This document shows positions 54,905 to 64,000 of a stretch of DNA of 64,000 nucleotides, piece after piece. A program made the translations under genes and the position numbers. The DNA is taken from NCBI GenBank assembly GCA_030847615.1, contig JAUMIR010000002.1:115886309-115950308 (forward strand), given 5' to 3'. How positions within the stretch are numbered: position 1 is the first letter of the stretch; the number at the start of each line of letters is the position of its first letter. Source of the DNA: Gambelia wislizenii. Taxonomy: Eukaryota > Chordata > Lepidosauria > Squamata > Crotaphytidae. The notes beneath the pieces were generated by a model that was not told the DNA's origin, ran no database searches, and saw only the letters and a program-made list of their open reading frames with translations.

Positions 54905-56620
54905 ATTCACACAGACATAATACTGTGTTCATTCAGTGCCAGAGCCCTGCTATAGAGCCATAATAGTTAAGAGAAAATATGGAAAGCAGGGGAGCAGGCA
55001 CACTCGAGCACCACACAACTTTCAAACCATGACCAAGCTGCCCATAATCCAATCATGTAAGTGGGTACCTGGAAATCAAGCATCTTCCATAGTCAGCTCT
55101 GATAATCATGTAATTCAGCTGTTTGATTTCCTACCACTAAAAAATAACTGCTAGGCATGTTCTGTTGTATATCACACTTTGAGTGTGATGCATGATTAAT
55201 GATTTATCATGGGATAAACATTTTTATAAGTAGATTACCGTGAGCAAGAGTCAGCTTGCAGATTCAGCTCAATCCTCAAAAAAGAAAAACTCTCGGGTTG
55301 TCTAAATGGTGAAAATAACCCTCATGGAATTTTCAGGGGAAACGACCTGTCCAAATGGGATCCCGCATCAATCTATTCAGAAGGAGAGGGGCCCAAAATT
55401 GCAAAAAACACCCATAGTTTTTTAAAAAACAGCATTCCTGCTTGTTGGGACAAGCAATTTGCTTTGAATTGCTTTCCCATAGGAAAGGAAGCACAAACTT
55501 GATTGGCCAGGCAAGCACGGGAGGAGGGCTTGCTAACAAAGCAAGCACCCACTGCTGCCATGTTGAATTTTTGCCTTAGCGACCGATCACTAAGGCGATA
55601 AAACAAGGTGGTTTGTGGGTTTTTTGCTTTCCTGCCAAATTATAAAATCGTTCTAACACACCTTAGACCTAATTTTTTTAAAAGTTCAGCAGTGGCGAAT
55701 TGAGGTAAGTACAAACGAGAGTAAATCACTCACGGCCGCCATCTCACATGCAAAGCTTACGAGTTTATGGGGGCAAAAAAGACCGTTAAGACAAGCTGCT
55801 GCTGCTGCAAAATGCCATTACTGTGAGGTACTTGGGGTTCCCCCCCCCGTTATAGGCCTGTGTGTTGAAAAACCTATCTGGAAAGACAATAGTTGGCCAC
55901 AAGATGTCATCAGAACTCAGTATATTTTTTTATTAATCCAAGGAACTGAGTAGAGGCTGAAAATGAGTCAGGACAGATGGTGTGCTAAGCAACAGCTTCT
56001 ACTGATTTTTATGAATGGAGGTTGTCTCCAAATGACATCATAGCCTGTTCACTCCTCCTCCCGCTTTGGAGTCTCAGTACGTAATTTTCAGGTGTTTGTG
56101 TGCCAGTCTCTTATGCAGTAGACCCTGCTGGGTTTGAGAGTGATTTGCAGTGTGGAAAACAACATAGCATTCTGTTCTTAGAATGCATTCTGTATATGGA
56201 CCAACCAGACAATTCTGGGCAGGTAAGTAGTATAATATTTTTTTTTTTTAAAAAAAATACAATATAATTTGCTATTCTGTAAATAATTCTGGAATGGTTG
56301 TCTTTTTATACTATTTTTTGTTTCCTCTTTTATTGTTTTATTAATCAAGAGTGATTTTGTCAAAACTGATGGAGTTAGTTTCAAAAAGTCAGCAATGTAC
56401 AAGAGTGCCTATTTTGAATTTGTATGTGTGCATTTCCTGACCTTCCAACACTTGTGTGGTGAAAATTAATAAAACAATTCTAGTACTGGTATTTCAAGGC
56501 AGCAGCTTTTCACAGTGAAGAAGAGAGCAAGCAGGGTGAACAGCCTTGAAGATAAGGAAGATTGTATGTCCCATTACAAAATTTTAATTTTAGTAAATAT
56601 TTTAATTAGCATCTGGGCTA
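54905..56620. other. Unassigned stretch
   Basis: A poly-A/T region near 56240. No gene or known repeat recognised, though 55260-55760 has a repeat-like feel. Confidence 0.4.
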
Positions 56621-56629
56621 CAAATCAAT

Positions 56630-56835
56630 GTACACCTCTGAGCAAATAATAATAGGATTAGATTCTGGATGCTACAGCTCTATGCATGTTTTTCAGAAGT
56701 AAATCTTCTTGTGTTCAAGGGTGTTTATTTCTAGTAAAGTGTATTTAAGGTTCCAGCCTAGCAGTACAATCTTATCCATGTTTACTCAGAAGCAAGTTCT
56801 GTTATGTGTGCATAGAAAGTAAGTATACAGTTTCA
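56630..56835 (+). repeat. Reptile interspersed repeat ('ACTCAGAAGCAAG' type)
   Basis: Two related blocks (CTATGCATGTTTTTCAGAAG and CCATGTTTACTCAGAAGCAA) are of the kind common in squamate repeats. Traces also occur at 42450 and 46830. Family unknown. Confidence 0.4.
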
Positions 56836-56839
56836 GCTA

Positions 56840-58455
56840 TAGTAAACCAATCTCTTTTTTCAGTTTGCCATAGCTCTTAAATAGTATAGAATTTCAAAAC
56901 ACAGTAGTCTTTTAGCAAAACCATTACATTCATTCTCAAAGAAAGAAAACCGATGAACTTTTATTCAGAGAAAATGTTATCAAGCCACCTTGAGTTTCAT
57001 GCTGAGAGAAAGTAGGATATAAATAAAGTTATGGATGAAAAGCTACAGTATTTATATACAAATCTGATACACACAACAAATGTTACATGCGGTACAAAGT
57101 TGGGCATGCTACATATTAAACAGGCACTTTTGAAAAAGACTTGATTGTGTAAGCTTTTGCCTTATCAGTACCACTTAGAGACATTTGGGGTCCTGTGGAT
57201 ATCAATAATAATGGGTTTTCTCTGCCCCAGGGTCCATATACAAGTCATCTTCTTTCAGTTGTGATCCCCAGATCCCTTTCTTCCCATTCTTGGCTCTGCA
57301 AGGAAGAAAGCAACTTACATCTTGTAAGAATAGCTCCCTGATTTGTAATAATTAGTTCCTTTCTTACATGGAAGGAAGAGAGACTTAAATCATATGGAGA
57401 CCATTTCTATAGCTGTGTGCCTTAGGAAATCCAATGTGGCAGTCAGATTAGATTGAGGGTTCCGATATGGGAAATGCAGGTTCCAGTTCCTGTTGAGGGC
57501 CAATTCATACTTCATGCAATTTAGCTGACTGTTGGGATAAGCACTATAAGCATTATAAGGATGTATATTTCTATGAAACAGCTGAAGACATGTGTCACAA
57601 TTGGTGAATCAATCATGGTTACCTAGTTGTTATTCTCAATGGGGCCATGGAACTTCTAGTCAGCACTTCAAACACTCAATGACTTACATAAGACAAATGT
57701 AAATTGACCTTCAGTTGTAGGTCTCAGTGGAATATAGTGGACAAGTCACTATTTTGTAGCATAATCTACCTCATAAAATTGTTAGGAGGCACCACACTTC
57801 TTAGGAGGAAAAGCATAATATATGTGAAGCAAATAAAAAGATATGTCCACTTCCCTACTTCTCTCAAGGGCTCTGCACCTCCATTATGTTTCTCGTAAAA
57901 TGTTTTAATAAAAGAAGGAGCCAAGATTAGGATTACTCTCCCATCCATTTGTCTTAAGATATAATGGGAAACTCCCAGCTAAGCCTATTTTTATTGCTGT
58001 TTCTGCTAATGCTTTTCTTTAGAGTCAGTAGGGTTAAATAATAAAGCTAAGACTTTCTGTATATACAGGGCTAGGAATCTCTGTGGTTTTACCAATTTAA
58101 GTTGTACGAGTAACTGTCAGGTGTTTTTGCAGGTTACACTTTTGCTAAGAGAACAGTTTTTTTTAAGTTTATCCCACCCATGTCAGGCTGCTGCATTTGA
58201 CATCAAGAAAATCAGTCTTTCTGTTCTGTCTCATTTTATCATTTGCCAGGCTACTAATCCATCTAGATGAGATAGACTTTCGCTTGAACTGGTTAAGTGC
58301 ATTGATATCATCATAGAAAGCATCCAATTGTTCAAAAGGGTTGGTTTATTTAATCACGCAAGGAGCTGGCCATAATGCTGGTAGAATCATCACTGCTGCA
58401 ACTACCATAGCAATCTTAGATGGTATTAATTCCACAGCTTCTAGAAATCATAGAT
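56840..58455. other. Unassigned, with an L2-type tail near 56985-57030
   Basis: GCCACCTTGAGTTTCATGCT and GGATATAAATAAAG form a SINE/LINE tail. The rest is unrecognised. Confidence 0.4.
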
Positions 58456-58462
58456 TTAGGCG

Positions 58463-58545
58463 TGGGTTCCTGCACTGCTGGGGGGCTGGGCTAGATTTAC
58501 CTATAAGGTTCCTTTCTGTGCTGCATTTTGATGATTCCACAGTCA
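58463..58545 (+). mobile_element. Diverged CR1-type 3' end
   Basis: GGGTTCCTGCACTGCTGGGG, GGCTGGGCTAGAT and TTTGATGATTCCA follow the CR1 3' end order, with high divergence. Confidence 0.35.
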
Positions 58546-58562
58546 CAGCCTGATACTAGGGC

Positions 58563-58907
58563 GATTTTCAGACAGCGTTTAACAGTGCCTACCGCGGGAT
58601 TAGGTCCCGGGAGAGGAACGGCGCTCTTGTGCGGCAGGGGGTCATTTTCGGACGTTGCCATCCCTCTTCTGGAATCCTTCGTGGCATGTCCGTGAAGCTT
58701 TGGAAGCGGCCGCACCATATTTTAAGCACGGAAGTTGCCCGTGCTTAAAATATGGCGCGGCCGCTTCCAAAGCTTCACAGACGTGCCACGAAGGATCCCG
58801 GAAGAGGGACGGCGGCGTCCGAAAATGACCCCTTGCCGCGCAAGAGCGCCGTTCCTCTCCCGGGACCTAATCCCGCGGTACGCACTGTTAAACGCTGTCT
58901 GAAAATC
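58563..58907. mobile_element. 345-bp near-perfect palindromic (foldback) element
   Basis: Left end GATTTTCAGACAGCGTTTAA and right end (inverse) AACGCTGTCTGAAAATC bound a palindrome centred near 58735. Arms are ~165 bp with few differences (for example CCTACCGCGGG against CGTACCGCGGG). GC-rich with NotI-type GCGGCCGC in both arms. No coding content; the frames are symmetrical artefacts. Confidence 0.85.
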
Positions 58908-58909
58908 TC

Positions 58910-60045
58910 CAAGGACTTTACTATCGGGGTCTCAAACCACTGAGAGATATGACCACTAGTACAAAAGACTACTGGTCTCAAGTGAGATGGTAACTCCAAC
59001 AAAGTATTGTAACTCCCAGACAGTTCAGTAACTGAAGCGTCCTATGGCAGCAGTGCCTCCTTGATTAAGGTTTCAGTGCTGTATATATTTATATGGGATT
59101 AAGGCTCACTGAGCACAATGATTTTTTTACTTCCACCAAGTACACCTGCGTAGGATTGTATGGTAAAAAGATGTGGCCTGATCCGCTGAGAAGGAGCTGT
59201 ATGTAGAAACAGGCTTCAGTGTACAGATCCCCTCCTTTACAAGGCCTACAGTTAAGAGTGTGGAAGTAGGACTGGAGGCAGCAGGTTCAAATTCTTACTA
59301 ACTGTGAAGCTCAGACAGTAATGTAGTAATATATACAGTAATATATACAGTAGTGTATAAAGTGCCCTGCTGGATCTTGACTAGTCCTGCATCTTTTTCA
59401 CACTGTGGCCATCTAATTGTTATAAGAAGCCTACCACCAGGACATGAATGAAATTGTACTTTCCCTCGCCAGCAACAGATATAGAGATACATAGTGGACT
59501 TTATCATATTAGCATCTAAAAACTTTGTAATTGCGCAAATGAAGATAGCAGGAACATTGTGGCATTATAACACTTTTTATCATACGTAGCTGTAATCATG
59601 TGAAAGAACCGCCACAGAATTGTTGCATGACAACAACTAGCGGGAGTTTACTGCTGCGATTTGGCATGGATGAGATTTTGGCTTTTCTCGCGAGAGGACA
59701 CACACACGCTTAGAACTAAAAAAAAAAACCCCTAAATTAACAAAGTTAATGAACACACAAGCACTGAAACTGTAACTCATTTTTTTTCCCAGTTGTTGTG
59801 GAGATCAGAATTGTTTACTGGCCACACAATAACCCTCCCCCAAAAAATCTTTTTGCTGCTGCAGCTCCCCAACCCCCAACATGGCCCTATCCTGGCTGTT
59901 CCAGAGCAGAAGGAGAGATATGTCCAGCTATTTTCCTATAGCTGGTTGCAAAGTGACAGGCATCCTCTCAGACCTCTCAGTGGTCCTCCTGAAGTCCCTG
60001 AGGCTGGTGTCATTGTTGTGCATCTGACAAAAAAGGTAGTACTGT
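58910..60045. other. Mostly unassigned
   Basis: Short SINE-head-like text at 59255-59310 (GGCAGCAGGTTCAAATTC) and a GCCCTGCTGGATC repeat trace near 59365; otherwise nothing. Confidence 0.4.
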
Positions 60046-60049
60046 AATA

Positions 60050-60895
60050 AGATGTTTGCTGAAAAAGCCTTCTATGAACCTTACATATTGGATAACCACC
60101 AGCCATTCTCCAATAAGCTATTTTTAGGCAAGGTGTTGGAGCACGTGGTGGTGTCCCCACTCCAAGGGTTCCTGGATGAGACAAATTATTTAGACTATCC
60201 ATTTCAATCTGGCTTCAGGCCAAGTTATAGGATGGAGATGTATTTGGTTGCCTTGGTGGATGAGCTGCACCAGATACTGGACAGGGAGACCTTTCAGCAG
60301 CTTTCCCTACCAACACCCACAGTATCCTTCTGGGTCACCTCTCTTGGATTTGGGGGCACTCCTTTAAAGAGGTTTCTGTCCTTGGAGAGGTGGATTCCCA
60401 AGGTGGTGGTAGGGACTCCAGTCCCACAGCAGTTGGCCTATGGGATCCCTTGGGTATTCTGTCTTATTTAACACATACAGGAAACTACTGGGGAAGATTG
60501 TCTGAAATTTGGGGGGTTGGTGCCACCAGTATGTTGATAATAGGCTGTCTGCAACCTCCCAGAGGGCTTTTTCAATAATTGCCCCCAAATTATGGAATGG
60601 CCTGCTGAACGAGATCCGTCAGATGACGAACCTGAGTAGCTTTTAAAAAGCACTAAAGACGGATCTCTTTCGGCAGGCCTTTCCTAATTAGACCCCGGCC
60701 TCAGGAGCTCCTGGCCTCTTTTAGTCTTGCTGGCTATCTATTATTTTTTAATGTGATTTTAGATTAGCTGTTTTTAATTTATCCTGGTTTAATATCTTTT
60801 TATGGGGGAGGGTAGGGGTGGGTGGTGTTTAGGGATTTTAATCTTCATTTGTATTTTAATTTTTGTAAGCCGCCCCGATTGTTTTTAACAGGGGG
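60050..60895 (+). mobile_element. L2-like LINE fragment
   Basis: The 60052-60471 frame reads SNKLFLGKVLEHVVVSPLQG, FLDETNYLDYPFQSGFRPSY and LVALVDELHQIL, the L2-type RT block 'NLPFLGKVLE...QSGFRPG'. After a deletion of the RT core the 3' part resumes (CCAAATTATGGAATGGCCTG) and ends GTAAGCCGCCCCGATTG. Dead copy. Confidence 0.75.
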
Positions 60896-60899
60896 GTGG

Positions 60900-60985
60900 T
60901 GTAAAAATAATAATAAGTATTATTATTATTATTAATAATAATAAATTCTATTTATCCTGTCTTTTTAAATAAATAATAATAATGA
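60900..60985. repeat. (TAA/TTA)n microsatellite
   Basis: Runs of TAA, ATT and AATAAT in both phases after the L2 tail. Confidence 0.9.
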
Positions 60986-60999
60986 TCTGCTTTGATTGC

Positions 61000-61890
61000 A
61001 AACCAGTGTCTGATATCAGCAAGCAATATTTAGATGAAGGTGAATAAATTTATCCTTAATCCAGACAAGACATGGGTGGTCAGAAGATTAGGGAAGAGGG
61101 ATTCAGCGTGTTGGGTGGAGTTACATTTCTCCTGAAAACTCAGGTTCATACTTCAGCTGCTGTCCTGGCTTGAGGCCTGAGCCTGGATTCCCAGGTTTCT
61201 GAGATGGCAAGGAAGCACATTGGCAAAGTTTATGCTACTATACCAGCTGGGACTCTTCCTGGAGCAGTCTGGTCTCCTGTTTGGATTACTGTAATGCATG
61301 CTAAATTAGGCTGCCCTTTAAAAAGCACTCATATATTTCAGCTGGTCCAGCAGGCTGCAACCAGCCTTTTCACCAGGGCCAGTTAAAGGGAGCATGTGAA
61401 TCTCTTGACAGCTTCAAGAGATGGCTATTTGTTTCTAGCCATAATTCAAAGTTCTAATGACATATAATGCTCTATACAGCTTTGGTCCAGGCTATCCAAA
61501 GGACCATATTTTCCCATTTGAAACTGCCCAGCCTCTGATGCTGGTATAATTCAGAAGATGCATGTTCTCTTTTCTTGGATTTTCCATTGTCAGAGGCACA
61601 CGTGTAGACTCATCAAATTTACCTGTGGCAGTGGAAGATCCAAAAGAAGGGGTTCTTGGTGGATACTCCCCTGCTATGGAACTCCCCACCAAGAGGGCTG
61701 GTCCACTTCCTGTTTTCCTTCAAGTGGCAGGGAAAGGAGATTATCATATGGGTAAAATATCCCAGGACAGGGACGACAGAAGATTGCTTAAAGGCTTACC
61801 TTTTAGACAATATCGTTCCTGCCCTGGGATGCTCCCATTCTGCTCCTGTTTCTCCCCTGATTCCTCTTATTCATGGAAAAATCCATGAAT
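61000..61890 (+). mobile_element. LINE ORF2 C-terminal relic, L2-like
   Basis: Degenerate text such as HIFQLVQQAATSLFTRAS (61325-61383) and CTATACAGCTTTGGTCCAGG (ALYSFGPG-like) belongs to L2-group C-termini. The frame then breaks repeatedly through 61890. Confidence 0.55.
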
Positions 61891-61974
61891 AAGAAGCCCA
61901 TTCCATTATCATAATGGAATGATGAGCGAGTGAACAGGAGCCCCATTCTGCTCCCGGGATGATGATGGAACGTG

Positions 61975-62414
61975 ATGTGGTGAAAGGTCTGGAAACGATG
62001 CCTTATGAGGAGAGACTTAGGGAGCTGGGTATGTTTAGCCTGGAAAAAAGACGGTTAAGAGGCGATATGATAGCCCTGTTTAAGTATTTGAAGGGATGTC
62101 ACGCTGAGGATGGAGCAGGCTTGTTTTCTGCTGCTCCAGAGACTGGAACACGGAGCAATGGGTGCAAGCTCCAGGAACAGAGATTCCACCTCAACATGAG
62201 GAGGAACTTTTTGACAGTAAGAGCTGTTCGGCAGTGGAACACACTCCCTCAGAGCGTGGTGGGGTCTCCTTCCTTGGAGGTCTTTAAACAGAGGCTGGAT
62301 GGCCATCTGTCGGGGATGCTTTGATCAAGATTTCCTGCGTGGCAGGGGGGTTGGACTGGATGGCCCTCGTGGTCTCTTCCAACTCTGCAATTCTATGATT
62401 CTATGATTCTATGT
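61975..62414 (+). mobile_element. CR1 3' end fragment
   Basis: Begins in [20 protein letters not shown] and keeps an open frame to [18 protein letters not shown] (stop 62322-62324). The 3' UTR and octamers end at 62414. Very similar to the 54-kb copy. Confidence 0.9.
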
Positions 62415-62419
62415 CACTG

Positions 62420-63000
62420 GGAGGTCCTCGCACTTCTGGGTGTGATCGGGACAGCCAGGTAAGTAACACCCTTCCCCCACCCCCGGGTTACTTGTAATTT
62501 TAAAAATCTGTTTAGGGGCTTTGTTTTATTTTTTGACGTTTGGTTGGGGTATTAGGTTTAAATTTCCCGCACAATCGTTCTCTCGCAAGAACAAGTATGA
62601 TTTGGTTTCACTGCAGTAAAAGCAGCTTTACGACAGCTGCCTTTACTGCAGTGAAGCCAAGGGGAAGGGGAGCCATTTCTATTCCACAAAAAACGTAAGT
62701 GTTTGAAAAGTTTTTTTTTTTTTAATGTTACAGGGACGGGAGTGGGACGGGAGTGGGGAGGGGTAGTGGGACAGATATGATCCGTGTGATAATCTCCAAA
62801 ACCTTTTTATTCTAAAACAGTTTATGGCTGTTGAGAAAGCAACTTTTCATATATTGGTGCTGTAACTTTTATGCAGTGGGGAGGGAATATGTTTCTAAAG
62901 TCTTGCTTGGTTGCTTAATATATCTAATACTGTAGACATTTAAACATCACCTGCAGTTCATTTTCATTTGAGCTTGTTTTTGTCTATTTTCACCTGTACC
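62420..63000. other. Unassigned, repeat-like
   Basis: Contains CTCTCGCAAGAACAAGTA and a hairpin ACTGCAGTAAAAGCAGC / AGCTGCCTTTACTGCAGT near 62610-62655. CTCGCAAGAA recurs at 63812, so the two regions may share a repeat family. Confidence 0.35.
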
Positions 63001-63004
63001 TGCT

Positions 63005-63082
63005 TTAATTTTGTTGTGAGCTGCCTTGAATCCAACTCCCAAGAGAAAGATGGGATATATGTCAAATAAATAAATAAATATT
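63005..63082 (+). mobile_element. SINE/L2-type tail
   Basis: TTGTTGTGAGCTGCCTTGAA, GATGGGATATATG and (AATA)n. Confidence 0.5.
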
Positions 63083-63423
63083 GCAATTCTGATTCTATTA
63101 ATTTCCTCTTTTCAAATCCTGCACATTTTATTGCTTCCTGCTGCATCTGGCTAATGAAACTACCTCCTAGTTTTAATTTTATTGCTCTTCCATTTAATTG
63201 CCTTATCTGATTACTTCATTGTTGCATTTTGTTCCCATGGACTGGGGAGGCTTTAATGATCAATTTCCTCCCCCTCCCCCAATATTTATGCAATATGTGC
63301 TATTTATTTTTTAGTGAAAGGATATTGATTTTGAAAAGCTCCTGACCCCCTCCCAAATCACATTGGGAACAGAAACTAACACTGGCATAATTCAGAGATA
63401 TTGTTCAAAGAGGGAAAGAGATT

Positions 63424-64000
63424 AAGGACATTATCAGACACATCAAATACGGTGTCATAATGACGCCACATAAACACGAAAGGGCGTGCATACCAGATGA
63501 CATTGCCCTTTTGCATTTACATCTTGTCCAAAACCTGTCATATTTTATTGATGGCTTAAGCTGTCAATAGATCTCCCCTAGCACTTTTGTGAGGGCATTG
63601 CCAGCGTTTGAATCTGTACACCATTGTAATGATGTGAATGCAGTGTCAATGGTCAGTCCAGCCAGAACACATCCAGGTGAGATCGTGACATCCAGGTAGA
63701 TGTCACGTTCTTTTTATGACCCTCTGCAATTTACTTTTAAGTTTTTAAGTGCTTAGTGTAAGTTTTCGAGTGTTATTTTGAAGTTTTTTAAAAATTCCCA
63801 CGCTATATATTCTCGCAAGAATACGTGGGATTTCAAATGAGGAAGTGAATGGAGCTCTGTCTCTCTTCTGTCATTGCCAGGAAAGTCTTTCCATGGGATA
63901 GAAGGTAAGTGTGGCATGGGGAGTTCTTTTGTAAGCATAAAAATGGCAAAGTTAAGCCGGGAAAAGAATGAGGTTTAGTGGGGTGGTCTGATAAAGTCCT
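63424..64000. mobile_element. Possible TIR DNA transposon at window edge
   Basis: AGGACATTATCAGACAC at ~63424 is the imperfect inverse of GGTCTGATAAAGTCCT at 63985-64000. The ~575 bases between hold no ORF; GAATACGTGGG near 63820 mirrors CCCACGCTATATATTC near 63797. The right flank is outside the window. Confidence 0.4.

Noticed and set aside
58497..58943. Two similar frames on opposite strands (63-73 codons)
   Set aside because: Produced by the palindrome; no independent coding evidence.
59793..60047. 84-codon frame as a small gene
   Set aside because: No conserved signature; directly precedes an L2 fragment and has repeat-like composition.

Overview
The window looks like vertebrate nuclear DNA, most probably from a squamate reptile (lizard or snake). 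Three things point there. One coding exon is a clear match to TEX264. The transposon mix is squamate-like: CR1, L2, BovB/RTE and L1 LINEs, tRNA-headed SINEs with a BovB-type tail, a 5S-rRNA-headed SINE, Penelope-like elements, DIRS-type tyrosine-recombinase retrotransposons, Tigger and hAT MITEs, and Helitrons. There are no bacterial-style operons. All identifications come from reading the sequence and from memory of the families; no database search was run.

Host gene. The only host coding sequence I can support is the first coding exon of TEX264 (minus strand, 34543-34831). A CpG-rich island at about 44.23-44.76 kb is its likely promoter and first exon, and a well-spliced noncoding exon candidate lies at 38467-38545. 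The rest of TEX264 was not found. Most of 0-44 kb is therefore probably intron or downstream sequence of this gene, and 45-64 kb its upstream flank.

Layout. 0-7.8 kb: BovB and Penelope tails, then an old CR1 (about 2.3-6.8 kb) repeatedly interrupted by younger insertions. 8.0-10.2 kb: a broken gag-RT relic of a DIRS/Ngaro-like element. 11.7-18.8 kb: a nearly complete DIRS element (12313-18575, minus strand) inserted into an older LINE at a GAT trinucleotide. It keeps inverted terminal repeats, an internal complementary region, gag, RT/RNase H/methyltransferase-like and tyrosine recombinase frames; one frame break near the gag N-terminus is visible. 20-33 kb: SINEs and two long CR1 copies. 33-38 kb: a Penelope fragment, a Tigger MITE, the TEX264 exon, a small L1 insertion with a 16-bp duplication, a 64-bp minisatellite and two abutting Helitron-like units. 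38-44 kb: LINE tails, a mammal-like Tigger MITE, a 5S-derived SINE and a 150-bp-arm inverted repeat just upstream of the CpG island. 45-50 kb: a tandem repeat array interrupted by a hAT MITE, a BovB fragment, a third Helitron-like unit with a proline-coding minisatellite, and an LTR. 51-64 kb: a head-to-head Penelope pair, CR1, hAT and L2 copies, and a 345-bp nearly perfect palindromic element.

The most unusual points are the intact architecture and precise footprint of the DIRS element, four hammerhead-like motifs in Penelope-associated repeats, tandem Helitron units that carry different minisatellites, and the long palindromes.
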